DNA from: Geosiphon pyriformis
Taxonomy: Eukaryota > Glomeromycota > Glomeromycetes > Archaeosporales > Geosiphonaceae
Direction: 5' to 3'
Length of the DNA: 64,000 bases
Assembly: GCA_016748015.1 (NCBI GenBank)
Contig: JAAOMT010000096.1
Span: 1-64,000, forward strand
Positions 1-10,502 of the stretch are shown in pieces. Position 1 is the first letter of the stretch. Every line of letters begins with the position of its first letter. The position numbers and the translations under genes are program-made. The notes below the pieces were generated by a model, which was not told the origin of the DNA, did not search any database, and saw only the letters and a list, made by a program, of their open reading frames with translations.

Positions 1-1
1 C

Positions 2-304
2 ATGAAGAAAACAACTTCAGAGATACAAGTGGAAATTTTGGGCATTATACATTTAGATGTCCCAAGAGTTTTGACCATTGTAAGAAGAGCCAAAACTCTT
101 ATATAAAGATTTAGTCTCTTGGATACAAAGCTTATTTTGCCTTAAGTACTATACACTTTATTCACAAAAAATTTCAACAAACTAGTTAGTTTTGAGTTAG
201 ACAAAACCCTTCAATTAGAATACTCTATAAATAGCTTAATTTTGCTGGAGCTCAATCTCTTTGGAAAGGATGATGTTATGGTTGAAACCCATAATTTTTA
301 TTAA
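2..304 (+). pseudogene. C-terminal part of element ORF3 (E0), running into the LTR
   Basis: This frame continues for 101 codons from the window edge to a TAA at 302-304, 31 bases inside the LTR. It has two in-frame stops, both where E3 has a sense codon, but no frameshift. It aligns with the C-terminal half of E3 ORF3 (16995-17615): shared segments include EIQVEILGI, DVPRVLTI and KLILP. It ends with LELNLFGKDDVMVETHNFY, in which the FGKDD portion is encoded by the polypurine tract. Function is unknown. No membrane segment or known domain is evident. Confidence 0.6.
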
Positions 305-360
305 TTATCACATGTATTAGCCACTGATGTCATATAATTAGCCATTTTATTTTTAGATAG

Positions 361-492
361 TGATCATTGATCTGATCAATGACCTGACTGTTGACCTGAT
401 TATTGACCTGATCATTGACCTGAACAATGACTTAATCGTTGACCTGATCATTGACCTAATCATTGACCTAGTCATTGACCTGGTCATTGACC
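361..492 (+). repeat. 12-bp tandem array in U3 of LTR1 (11 units)
   Basis: Eleven contiguous 12-mers, consensus TGATCATTGACC, end directly before ACTTTCAATAGC and the TATATAAG box. Position just upstream of the TATA box suggests an enhancer-like role (inference). Copy number differs between LTR copies, see the findings. Confidence 0.85.
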
Positions 493-504
493 ACTTTCAA
501 TAGC

Positions 505-512
505 TATATAAG
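505..512 (+). promoter_or_regulatory. TATA box of LTR1
   Basis: TATATAAG lies 13 bases after the tandem array and is conserved in the other LTR1 copies (for example minus strand near 9640, 16680 and 23717). It is the probable RNA polymerase II promoter of the element. Confidence 0.55.
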
Positions 513-1027
513 CAATGAGTCTTTTAGCTATAGAAAATCATCTCTCAGACAAAAATCAAATAAATAAAAATAACAACTTTCATCTCAATCACTCTCTTAT
601 TGCTAATTTCCCTTTCCTTACCTTCAAGTATCCAAACATCTTAGAATAAAAAATTACTTGTTGGCCTTTTTCTGTTTGAATAATTGTAGTATTTGAAGAC
701 TATTTGTATAAACATAACTGAAGAGCACAAGTTGATACCTGATATTGAATTCTAAGAGTGCCAACATGAAGGCATAGAATTAATACCAGCAGTGATCAAT
801 TGTTGACAGTATGGACTATCTCTTTACCTTCAGATTCCCTTATTACTTTTTGAAAAGAATAGCGACTGAAATATTTTATGAGACTGATCTCGCACATTAA
901 ATCCATACTCATTCAATTTGCTCATTGAAATTGAATCCCCTTTGATTATTTCCATTACCCTACAATTTTGTTCTCTCTTGCTATCCATTAGCTTGTTACT
1001 CCAACCTGTAACAATATAATAATAAGA

Positions 1028-2047
1028 CTAGCAGATCAGCTTGTCATTTATCATAATTCCTTCTTTATCAGCTTTAACATTGGCCAATGGCTTGTCATTG
1101 CTGGTGAAGATGGTATAGATGAGTTCAGCAGTTTCTTCTTGATTTTCATTATCACTCTCATCATTATTTGATTCATCTGATTGTTTTTCTTCTTGGTTTT
1201 GCTTGGATATTGGAGGAGTTGTCCAATAATGACACTTAACCACAATGGGCTTTTCACTACATCTAATGATTAGCTTACAAAGCTTATAGTCAAGCAGTGC
1301 TTTAGCTTTCTTAAGCCACTCATTCCCAACAATTTTGGTGTACTTTTTTGCTTTAGATACTTCCATATCAGTTTCAATGCTAATACTATTGATGCGAACA
1401 GGAATAGCTTTGGCTATGCCCAGGTCTTTTTTCTTGTCACCATGTATATTGGTCATTGGTTTTGTGAATGATTCATCAATTTTTCTGCCAATTGCTTTTA
1501 AAAAATGTTTGGCAATGACACTAACAGATGATCCACTGTTTAGGATCAGGTCAATGAAATAATTAGCCACTTGGGCTTTACAAATGAGAGGAGTAACATT
1601 GCTGTTGTCAGCAAGTTCAGCTTGATATAAGCATTTGTTGGTCTTTGGTGTCTTTTTCTTAGGTATTAATGATTTATGAAGATTTTTTTTGAATTGTGAG
1701 TGGGTCATTAATTGGCCAAATATAATGTGTAATGAGGTTTCCATAAAATTTTTAACAACAAAATAAAGACCAGATTTTTGTACTATTTCTGGAGGTTCTA
1801 ATTTTGGTGGATTCTTAAAAACTTTGGCCTTTGGTGGCTTATTGTTATTAGCAGATGATTTGGATGTTTTGTTTGGGTTCAAGACGAAATCAATCTTGGC
1901 TTTTTTCTTCTTTCTGGTTAATTCAGAGGTGTTGATTGCTAGTTCATCCATATTATGATCATCATCAGTTAGGTTAAAAGCATAAAAGAGATTTTCTTTT
2001 GGTTGGCTTGTACTCTCACCCTTTGGAAGTATGCTTACCAGTTTAAA
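1028..2047 (-). pseudogene. E1 pol N-terminus with retroviral-type aspartic protease
   Basis: The frame is open from the slippery heptamer (2041-2047) to a TAG at 1028-1030 that replaces the Trp codon of other copies (E2 reads LICW here). A lysine-rich N-terminal spacer precedes the protease domain. The active-site triad region reads LILNSGSSVSVIA: the catalytic Asp of the D-S-G motif has become Asn, so the protease should be inactive. Downstream polymerase domains are cut off by E0. This is a decayed copy. Confidence 0.7.
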
Positions 2048-3590
2048 AGTTGATAAACAGTGGCTTCAACTAGGAGATCCTCTCCAAAAAAATTAATGTT
2101 GGCATAATTGGGTTTTTGATTGAGAATATTATTGTTGTTGGATCTGTTATTCTGGGTGTTATTATTTCTAGGAGCTGGAAAAGACAATGGAGGATTGTTA
2201 CAATCTCTGAAAAAGTGTCCAGTTAATCCACAGTGGTAACACACAGGTAGACCACAATTTTGTTGTCTTTGATATGAGGGTTGCTGGGGTTGATTAAAAC
2301 AGGATTCAAATCTGGGTCTTTGGAATTGTTGATTTTCTCTGACAGCTTGGGCTAAGGATTCCAATAACTGGGCAAGATTAGCTGTGAGTCTATCTATTAA
2401 CTGTTCATTTGGGTCTTGAGTTTGGGCAGCAAAAGAGGCAGCAGCCATTTGTGGAGCTGGAGCCATAACAGGAGCAGGAGCAAAAACTGGAAGTGTAGAT
2501 CCCAAATGTATTCTTTGGTTATCTTCAATTTTTTGTGCCAGTTCAATAGCCATGTCCATTGTTGGATTGTTTTTTAAAGCCAAGAGAGGCCAAAGAGCAT
2601 ACAATAGATCAGTTCTTAATCTTTTTATGAAGGAATGGATCTTTTGCTCTTTTGTTTAGTTTCTTTTGGAGTCTACATGTTTGATTAACTTTCTGATAGC
2701 TTTGGCATATTTAGTCACTATTTCTTCAAGGCCTTGAGTTCTTTTTTCCAATTTCATGTGCTATTTGAATATTAATATTGGGATTCTGAACTTGGTTTCA
2801 AACTGGATGATAAAAAAGGTATTTTCTTCTCTAGCATTGGTTGGTGTTCATCTGATTATTCTGTGTTGAGCATTGGCATCTGTTTCTTGTAAAAACCAGG
2901 TAACAAGAGAGCCTTGAAGGTAGCCACCAACAATTTGGAACTTGTATTCTTTATCATACTGATTTGCAGTAACTCTCTCAAAATCATCCAACCATTTAAT
3001 TGGATCTTGTGTATTACCTCTGAATAAGAGTAGTGGGGTATTGTTTTTTCTTCTTAGAGCAGTTTGTATACCTTAAAGGGCGGCCAGAATGTTTGCTTGC
3101 ATGAAGTCATTAGCCATTGGTTTAAAGGTAACTGTTTGTGTAGATAAGTCTAATTTGCTTAATAAAAAGTCAAAAACAAGGGCAGTTTGGTGGCTTTCTT
3201 TTTCTGTTTTAAAGAGAGTTTCAGTCACTTGATGAGCAGCAATCCAAATGTGGATTTGATGATTCAGATATTTAGAATCAGGGGGCTGTTGTTCAAAGGT
3301 TGTGGAGTATAAAAGTTAATTGATGCTGTTGTTTCTTTTTTCAAAGTTGTCTTTAAAATAAGCTTAATTAAAGTAATAAGTTGTATAGGCTGTGTAGGTT
3401 TCAGCTGAATACTTGTTCAGAAACCAGTTTCAAAAGTCTTGGAAATGTCTGCTGGATTGTTTTTTAATGGGGAAACAAATCAAGCAAGAGAACAAAGGAT
3501 TGAGTTCAATAAAGTCTAGATCGTTTTTGTTGTGTGCTTTAAAGTGTTTTTCTGATTGTTGTGGCAAATATAAATAATCACCTATACAAT
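2035..3590 (-). pseudogene. E1 gag (decayed)
   Basis: Matches E3 gag (21605-23158) throughout, but the start codon has changed (ATA at the position of the E3 ATG) and several stops interrupt it, including a TGA at 3430-3432 where E3 has Trp. The longest open part, 2035-2604, holds a Pro/Ala/Gln-rich segment and an intact CCHC zinc knuckle, CYHCGLTGHFFRDC (CX2CX4HX4C), followed by an Asn-rich stretch and the C-terminal motif NINFFGEDLLVEATVYQ. Gag would form the element's nucleocapsid particle. Confidence 0.7.
2041..2047 (-). other. -1 frameshift heptamer TTTAAAC (E1 gag-pol)
   Basis: In gag frame the sequence reads T TTA AAC TGG TAA. Pol is open in the -1 frame from TTT AAA. This is the canonical X XXY YYZ form. 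Confidence 0.6.
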
Positions 3591-3637
3591 AAAAAACAAA
3601 GTGGAATTTGACAACCTTACAGAAAGCATCACTTTTA

Positions 3638-4376
3638 TGTTATGGATTGGAGTAACAAGCTAACAGATAGCAAGAGAAAACAGGATTGTAGGGTAATGAA
3701 AAGAATCAAAGGGAATTCAACTTCAAAAAGCAAATTAAATAAGTATGAATTCAATGTGTGAGATCAGTCTCATAAAATATTTCAGTTGCTATACTTTTTA
3801 AAGATAACTGGAGAATCTGAAAGTAGAGAGATAGTTCATACTGTCAACAAATGATCACACACTGGTATAATTCTATGTCTTATGTCAGCACTCTTAGAAT
3901 TCAATATCAGGTATCAGATATGCTCTTTAGTCATGTTTTATTCAATAATCTTCAAATGCTGCAATTACACGTTTCAGAAAAAGGGTAAAAAATAACCAAC
4001 AAGTGATTTTTTATCTCAAGATGTTTGGATACTTAAAAGTAGGGAAAGAAAAATTAGTGATAAGAGAAAGATTAAGATAAAAGTTGTTATTTTATTTATT
4101 TTATTTTCTTGATTTCTACATGCTTTTCTACAGCTAAAAGATTTATCACTTATATAGCTATCAAAAGTGGTTAATGATTAGGTTAATAGTCAGATTAATA
4201 ATCAGGTCAATGATCAGGTCAATGATTAAGTCATTGATCAGATTAATAATCAGGTCAACAGTCAAGTTATTGATTAGGTTAATGATCACTTTCTAAAAAT
4301 AGAATGGCTAATTTATATGACATCAGTGGCTAATATATATGATAATTAATAAGAAGTATAAGTTTCAACCATAACA
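3638..4376 (-). repeat. LTR1, 5' LTR of E1
   Basis: 739 bp with TGTTATGG/CCATAACA ends. Contains ten 12-bp units at 4169-4288. The internal sequence begins with CATAAAAGTG and the primer-binding region below 3638. Confidence 0.85.
4169..4288 (-). repeat. 12-bp tandem array in LTR1 of E1 (10 units)
   Basis: Ten contiguous 12-mers of the form GGTCAATGATCA on the plus strand (the reverse complement of the E0 unit), next to the TATA box. Confidence 0.8.
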
Positions 4377-4380
4377 ATAT

Positions 4381-5040
4381 GTTTAATTATTAAATACAGC
4401 AGCTGTTAAACTTGAAATAATAGTAGAAGAAAAAAAGGATAAAATGGAAATTCAACAGCAAAGTCAGATCTTAAAAGAAAAAAAATGAAAAACAAAAAAT
4501 CAAATCAGAAAACAGCATTCAAATAATCTCAAAGATTGGGCTAATTAAATAGAAATAAAATTAACAGCTTCTCTTTTAATTTTTAATACTATTAATAATG
4601 GTGCTTAAAAAAATGTAAATGGTCATCAAAAGTTCTCTGGTTAGATGGCCTCCAATCTAGTATCTGGTGCTATATTTAAAATCAAAATAGCCTTGCTTAG
4701 TTCTTTGTTTTAATTGCTGCCTAGTTGTATTGGGCTTAAGTTTATTTCACAAGATGCTGTTAAGTTGTTCTGTATGGAATTTGCATCTTAGGAGAGTCTA
4801 AATAGTGTTAACAAAGTGGCCATTGGTAATGAAGTTTTTTTGATTACTCTTAAAATTGCATGATTTTCTAATGTGGTCTTTGTTTTTTTTCTTCCTTTGT
4901 CAGTTGCACTTTGTGATGTACTTTTAAGTACATCTTTTGATAACATCAAAGTTGTTTTTGGTATTTTTGGTGTTATTACTTTAGTCAAATTGAAACTTGC
5001 TGGCTTGTGAAAATATGCCATAGTTCAATTTAAAGACTTT
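4381..5040. other. AT-rich stretch without a recognised gene
   Basis: Low-complexity A-rich sequence followed by frames broken in all directions. The minus-strand open frame at 4788-5021 has no recognisable feature. It may be the decayed upstream part of the LINE-like ORF1 that follows. Confidence 0.4.
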
Positions 5041-6140
5041 TTTTTTACTGCTGCTGCTTTTACTTACTGGTCAGTACTAGTTAGAAAAAACAATATTAGA
5101 ATTCTACCTTTAGTTAATCAAAAAGAGATTATCATCTCAAAAGATGCTTTCAAAACTAAGTTGGTCAATCTTTCTTTTGGCTGTATTGTCTTTGAAATTA
5201 GTAATTTGGTCTTTCAAGTTGGTGGTCATACTTGTTTTATTCTCCATTCCTTTAAGTCATAACAAAATGTTAATATTTTGCTGTGATTACCTTTGATTCT
5301 TTGGAATCTTTAAACATTGCTGTTTTAAAAACTGGTATTTTACATAACTGTTGCATCTGGTAAGAAACTTCTAGATGTTGTTACTGCTACAAATGTCAAG
5401 ATTTGGATCATTTGGCTGTGAACTACAAAATATTACCACCTTTCTTTCTTAAAGTATCTTCTAATTCTGCTGGTGGTTCCAAAGTTTTCAAGTTATTTCT
5501 TATTGGAATTAAATCTTATACCAAAGCTGTTGTCTTTGTGAGTTTTTCTGTTGCTGTTGCTGCTGATATGAATCTGGCTTTTGGTGCTTTCTCAAAACTT
5601 TAACATTTCTATTACTTGTTATCTTTTCTGGTTTGAAAACTCATCTTAGTGAACTGTCATTGTTGATAAAATCTATAATTAAGTCTGTAGGCTCTTTAGT
5701 TGTGCTAATTACTAAATTATTGTCTATTTTACTTGTTATGGCAGAGATATTGAAGGAAAGTGTAGTTGGGATGACAACTCAAATTATAACTATTAGTACT
5801 GTGGTATTTTTGCTGCAAAAAAAAATAGTAAACCTTAAGAAGAAAAGTGAAAAAGTTTACTTTGTTAATATATTTGATGATAAAGACATGGTTGATAATA
5901 ATAATGATAATGATAATAAGATTAAAGATTTTTCAGTCTATGATAACACATTTGATGCAATAATAGAATTATGAAAAAATCAATTTTCTAATATTAAATT
6001 TGATTCTAATCAGACAGCTAAATAGATGAATAGTCTTGTTAAAAATAGTTATGAACTTGTTTACATTATAAATAAGATGCATAAACTGGACTTGTTTAAT
6101 ACATTAGGTAGCAAAAGTAGTACTAATGTGTAGTTAGAAC
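5041..6140 (+). pseudogene. Remnant of a LINE-like gag (ORF1) with zinc knuckle
   Basis: Translated pieces in shifting plus-strand frames resemble nucleic-acid-binding ORF1 proteins of non-LTR retrotransposons. Near 5100-5270 there is a segment reading VNQKEIIISKDAFKTKLVNL. A CCHC-like motif follows near 5385, CYKCQDLDHLAVNY, whose last Cys has become Tyr. Then comes a Ser/Ala/Val-rich region, a helical stretch (5633-5974) and an Asp/Asn-rich tail (DNNNDNDNKI). Stops and frameshifts are frequent and the sequence is AT-shifted. Family assignment rests on recall of similar glomeromycotan repeats and is tentative. Confidence 0.45.
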
Positions 6141-6149
6141 TTTCCACTT

Positions 6150-6487
6150 GTAATTAATTGTATTTTGTAATATTATATTATTGGGTAAACTGGCTTTATA
6201 AAAATACCAACTATATTGTTGAACAAACTAATAAATAATCAGCATAGATACACATTGACAAAAAAAAAAGAAGACAGCACTCAAATCTGATTCAGCAAAA
6301 AAAAAAGAGACATATAATTCAGAGAGGAAAATCAAAAAAACATTGAAATTCATCTTAGCACTTTTTTTTTATGTTAACATTTAGCCATATCAGTCATTTA
6401 TTAATTATGTCTACAAAATTGTGATGCTTTTATAAAGCCAGCTCACCAAATAATACAAAATAATAAAATGCAGCTAATTACATTAGA
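6150..6487. repeat. Imperfect inverted repeat (possible MITE or hairpin)
   Basis: The sequence around 6150-6205, ending GGCTTTATAAA, is the imperfect reverse complement of the stretch around 6431-6487, starting TTTATAAAGCCAG; about three quarters of some 54 positions match by eye. The roughly 225-bp interior is A-rich and has no ORF. It could be a small non-autonomous DNA element or the decayed end of the LINE-like copy. Confidence 0.4.
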
Positions 6488-6597
6488 GCAGTTTTACTGC
6501 TAAAAAACCTAAATTTATAGAAACAGATAATATGTAGTATATCTAATTCTAATATAGTACAGAACTACTCTAATAACAATATTTGGAAAATTGGTAC

Positions 6598-7261
6598 TGT
6601 TATGATTGAAACCCATACTTTTTATTAGTTATCATATGTATTAGCCACTAATATCATAGAATTAGCCATTTTATTTTTAGATAGTAATTATTAACCTAAT
6701 TATTGATCTGCTTATTGATCATTTTTAATAGCTATATAAGTAATAAGTCTCTTAATTATAGAAAAATATGATCAAAGTAATGAAATAAAATCTATTATCA
6801 ATTACTTCCTCTTATATCACTTATTTTTTTTTTCTTATCTTTAAGTATTTAAACATCTTAGAATAAAAGATTACTTGTTGGTATTTACATATCTTATTTT
6901 TTTTCTTCTTAATTTGTATTGTTAAAATTAGTCTGAGAAGCAATTGCTTGCTTTTGTGATTTATTAAATAAAAAAACAATTGAAAAACACAATAATATCT
7001 GTTATTAATTTTAAGAATCATTAAGTAAAAGCATAGAATAATAGTAGTGGTATTATCTTGTTGACAATTATGGACTATTTCTCTATCTTCAAATTTCCAG
7101 AAAAAATTTGTGACTGTGATTTTTATGAAACTGATTATGCACATTGAATTCTTACTTATTTAATTTGCTCCCTTATTGTAATTTTCTCTTTGATTATTTC
7201 TATTACTTTACAATTCTGTTTTTTCTTGTTATCTGTTAGCTTGTTATTCCAATCCATACCA
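6598..7261 (+). repeat. LTR1, 5' LTR of E4
   Basis: 664 bp, TGTTATGA...CCATACCA, eroded ends. Only about three 12-bp units remain near 6681-6716. Confidence 0.8.
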
Positions 7262-7319
7262 TAAAAGTGGTGTTTTCTATAAAGTTGTCAAAATCTACTT
7301 GTTTTTTATTGTATAAATG

Positions 7320-8223
7320 ATTATTCATACCTGTCACAACAATCAGAAAAACATTTTAAAGCACACAACAAAAACAATCTAGACTTTATTGAACTTAATT
7401 TTTTGCTCTCCTGCTTGATTTGCTTTCCTATTAAAAAACAATCTAATAAACAATTCCAAAACTTTTGAAACTGGTTCCTGAATAAGCATTCAGCTGAAAC
7501 CTATGCAGCTTATATAACTTATTACTTTGACTAAGCTTATTTTGAAGACAACTTTAAAAAAAAAACAACAGTATCAATTAGCTTTTATATTTCACAATAT
7601 TTAAACAACAAACCTTTAATTCTAAATACCTAAATTACCAAATTCACATTTGGATTGCTGTCCATCAGCTAGCTAAAACATCCTTTAAAACAAAAAAAAA
7701 AGCTATCAAACTGCTTCTGTTATTGATTTTTTCTTAAGTAAATTAGAACATTCTATACAAACAACTACTCTTAAACCAATGGCTAATGACCCTATACAAC
7801 AAAACATTCTGGCCACCCTTTAAGACATACAAACTGCTTTAGGGTGAAAAAAACAATACTCTATTACTTTTATTCAAAGGTAATACACAAAACCCAATTA
7901 AATGATTAGATAATTTTGAAAAAATGGCCACTGTTAATCTATATAATACTAAATATAAGTTCCAAATCATTGGTGGCTATTTTTAAGGCTCTCTTGTTAC
8001 TTGGTTCTTACAAGAAATTAATGCTGGTGCTTATTAAAAAATTATTAGATAGATACTAACAAATACTGAAGAAAAAAACACTTTTTTTACAATTCAGTTT
8101 GAAATTAAATTTAGAACTCTCATTTTAATCTCAAAATTGTGTATAGAATTGGAAAAAAAAATTCAAGACTCTAGTGAAGTTGTAACTAAGTATGTTAAAA
8201 CAATCAGAAAGTTAATCAAGTGG
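7320..8223 (+). pseudogene. E4 gag, first part (heavily decayed)
   Basis: Codons match E3 gag across the N-terminal and central part but many Gln, Trp and Arg codons have become stops and several indels occur. A TGA near 7466 sits at the Trp codon that is also TGA in E1 and E2. The gag sequence reads directly into the 4-bp GTGG duplication at 8220-8223, and continues at 16934 on the far side of the nested insertions. Confidence 0.6.
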
Positions 8224-9121
8224 TGTTATCAGAGGTTTTTGGTCTTTTTTCTTGAATATTGTTAATGCTGATTTGCTGTAAATTTATGTTCTCAAAAAGC
8301 AGTTGGACCTTTAATAACTGAATTTATCTTCAAATTATCTCTTATAATTTGAATTGCTGGGCTTATAAGTGAAATAACTAATTCTGTGCCAGTTACTTTG
8401 TATAGTTACGTTGTAATAAACATCAACTTTTTTCCAGAAATTGCTTGTTTGGAAGTTCACTAAAATGTGTAGTTACTTTACTGTGAAAGTCAACTCTTCT
8501 ACAGGAATCTCATCTGTAGACTACCCTAATAATTATAATAAAAAAAAAAATAAAATATAAAAAATATAAAAAAAATAGAATTTTATCAAGAGAAAAGTTT
8601 TCTATTCAGGTCTGGAGTCACTAACAGTTTATTGAAATTGGTAGCTAATCAATTTCAGACATCAGTTGTGTTAAGAAAATTTCAAGTATAATGATTTAAG
8701 GATTTGGTTTTTGAATATTTAATTTTTATTTGATTTTGTAAAAAAAATAATTTGTTCTAATTAAGATATCTAAAGTAAGATACTATGGTAAGATATGGGA
8801 AGAATATATTTTTTTGAAGAGAGAAGCTCTTCTTTTATACAACTTGTTATAGTACTAGTCTTTAAACTTGTACTTTTCTCTTTTTTACAATTTGGGTGAA
8901 CTAAAGATATATTTTGGCAAACTACAAGTTATTTTTACAAATTATTGATTATTTTGGCAATTTTTTCATTAATTTTGGCAAATTTTGACTATATTAAATG
9001 GTTTAGAATATTGTGTAATTTGATTATCTTAATTTCTATAGTACAAATTGGGTTATTGATTAAGTAATAATATTTGATAATTTGGCTAATTAATAAGTGA
9101 TAATCAAAATAATAATAATAT
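8224..9121 (-). repeat. LTR2, first part, split by E2
   Basis: Begins TGTTATCAGAGG; orientation is minus relative to E5, whose LTR2 at 25264-26145 reads the other way. It is cut at 9121 by E2 and resumes at 16862. Joined length is about 966 bp. Flanks are GTGG at 8220-8223 and GTGG at 16934-16937, so this is a solo LTR with a 4-bp target duplication. Confidence 0.8.
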
Positions 9122-9834
9122 TGTTACAAATTGGAATAACAAGCTAACAGATAGCAAAAAAAAACAGGATTGTAGGGTGATGGAAATAATCAAAAAGGAA
9201 TTCAACTTTAAAAAGCGAATTAAATAAGTATGGATTCAATGTGCAAGATCAGTCTTATAAAATATCTCAGTCGCTATTTTTTTCAAAGATAATTGGGGAA
9301 TCTGAAGGTAGAGGGATAATCTGTACTGTCAACAATTAATCACTACTGGTATAATTCTATGTCTCATGTTGGTGCTCTTAGAATTCAATATCAGGTATCA
9401 ACTTGTGCTTTTCAGTCATGTTTATTCAAATAATCTTCAAATGCTACAATTATATATGTCAGGAAAAGGCCAACAAGTAATCTTTTATCTTTAAGATGTT
9501 CAAATACTTGAAGGTAGGAAAAAGGAAATTAGCGATAAAAGAAGGATTGAGATGAAAGTTGTTATTTTATTTATTCTTGATTATTCAAATGCTTGTTATT
9601 ACATGTTTTTCTACAGCTAAAAAATTTATTACTTATATAGCTATCAAAAGTGGTCAATGATCAGGTCATTGATCAGATTATTAATCAGGTCAATAATCAG
9701 GTCAACAGTTAGGTTAACAGTCAGGTTATTGATTAGATCAATGATCACTTTCTAAAAAAAGTGTGGCTAATCATATGACATCAGTGGGTAATACATGTGA
9801 TAATTAATAAGAAGTATAAGTCTCAACCATAACA
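9122..9834 (-). repeat. LTR1, 3' LTR of E2
   Basis: 713 bp, TGTTACAA...CCATAACA. Eight 12-bp units at 9652-9747 compared with seven in the 5' LTR of the same element. Confidence 0.88.
9652..9747 (-). repeat. 12-bp tandem array in 3' LTR of E2 (8 units)
   Basis: Eight contiguous 12-mers next to the TATATAAG box of U3. Confidence 0.8.
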
Positions 9835-10460
9835 TCATCCTCTCCAAAGAAATTGAGCTCTGGCGAAATCAAGCTATTTAAGAGATACTCTATTTAAAGG
9901 GTTTTATCTAACTCAAAACTAACTAGTTTGTTGAAGTCTTTTGTGGATAAGATATATAAAACTTGAGGCAAAATGAGCTTTGTGTTCAAGAGACCAAATC
10001 TTTGTATAAGAGTTTTGGCTCTTCTTGCAATAGTCAAAACTCTTGGGACATTTAATCATACAATGTCCAAAATTTCCACTTGTATCTCAAAAGTTGTTTT
10101 CTTCATGAGCTTTATGTCTTCTATGATTTCACCAAAGTGACCATAGAGCTCTAGTTGTCTTCCATATGACAAGTTTTTGTCTATGGATAAGATTTCTTTA
10201 ATTGTTTTTCCAAGTGTGGTGGAGGATATGAGTATCACTGCTGTTATACTTTCTAGCAGATATTTATCTATTTTGCTACCAATTTTTTCTCTTCTGGTAG
10301 TTGTTTTCTTTGGTCTAATAACAGTATGTGTTTTACTGTTATCAGTTATTGTGGTCTGTTTTCCAATAGTCAAAGTAGCATTTGGATAGTTTTTAATTCA
10401 ATACTCATGGAGAGTATAGAAAGCATTTTGAATGTTTTGATCCAGAAAATAATTGTTCAT
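9804..10460 (-). pseudogene. E2 ORF3, downstream of integrase and ending in the LTR
   Basis: Begins at ATG 10458-10460 (MNNYFLDQNIQN) just after the pol stop and ends at TAA 9804-9806, 29 bases inside the 3' LTR. Two or more in-frame stops break it: one follows HEY, where E3 has Trp, and one follows EILDIV. The 10056-10373 part is open and basic, with a Thr-rich segment TTTRREKIGSKIDKYLL and helix-like stretches. The C-terminus NFFGEDDVMVET is encoded across the polypurine tract and LTR start. Function is unknown; the position is that of env or other accessory genes, but no signal peptide or membrane span is visible. Confidence 0.6.
9835..9850 (-). other. Polypurine tract of E2
   Basis: On the minus strand the run CTTTGGAGAGGATGA lies directly before the TGTTA of the 3' LTR, the usual position of the plus-strand primer. 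It is also in-frame coding sequence of ORF3. Confidence 0.65.
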
Positions 10461-10502
10461 GTCAATTTGAAAATACCTCTGTTTTGGGAATAGTGCATTT
10501 AT

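Larger units (their letters stand above)
1..1013 (+). mobile_element. E0: 3' end of a plus-strand LTR1 gypsy element
   Basis: The first 273 bases match the end of the third ORF and the polypurine tract of the other LTR1-family copies; they are followed by a complete LTR. The rest of the element lies to the left of the window. Its outer edge at 1014 abuts ATAT and then minus-strand E1 sequence exactly at the protease/RT junction, so E0 was inserted into E1. The purine-rich stretch ending at 273 (GGAAAGGATGA) is the plus-strand priming site. Confidence 0.85.
274..1013 (+). repeat. LTR1, 3' LTR of E0
   Basis: 740 bp, beginning TGTTATGG and ending CTGTAACA (family consensus CCATAACA). It contains an 11-unit 12-bp tandem array at 361-492 followed by a TATATAAG box at 505-512, marking U3. 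Confidence 0.85.
1014..4376 (-). mobile_element. E1: 5' part of a minus-strand LTR1 gypsy element
   Basis: Read on the minus strand: 5' LTR (3638-4376), primer-binding region, broken gag, -1 slippery site and the protease region, then an abrupt end where E0 is inserted. RT, RNase H, integrase and 3' LTR are not in this window on this side of the break. The outer flank of the 5' LTR is ATAT (4377-4380), the same tetranucleotide found beside other LTR1 copies. Confidence 0.85.
6598..8223 (+). mobile_element. E4: 5' part of a plus-strand LTR1 gypsy element
   Basis: A 5' LTR (6598-7261) is followed by the primer-binding region (TAAAAGTGGTG) and gag. The left flank is GTAC. gag is interrupted at 8224 by an LTR2 that itself carries E2. 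The next bases of E4 gag resume at 16938, about 8.7 kb away, and end near 17000 at a junction with E3. Heavy C-to-T and G-to-A change marks it as an old copy. Confidence 0.8.

Noticed and set aside
361-492. Regularly spaced repeats that might suggest a CRISPR array
   Set aside because: The units are contiguous without unique spacers and lie in an LTR of a eukaryotic retrotransposon.
4788-5021. Minus-strand open frame of 77 codons
   Set aside because: Low-complexity, no start context or known motif, beside a decayed plus-strand LINE-like ORF1.
9804-10460. ORF3 as a viral envelope gene
   Set aside because: No signal peptide, transmembrane span or Cys pattern is visible; only its position resembles env.
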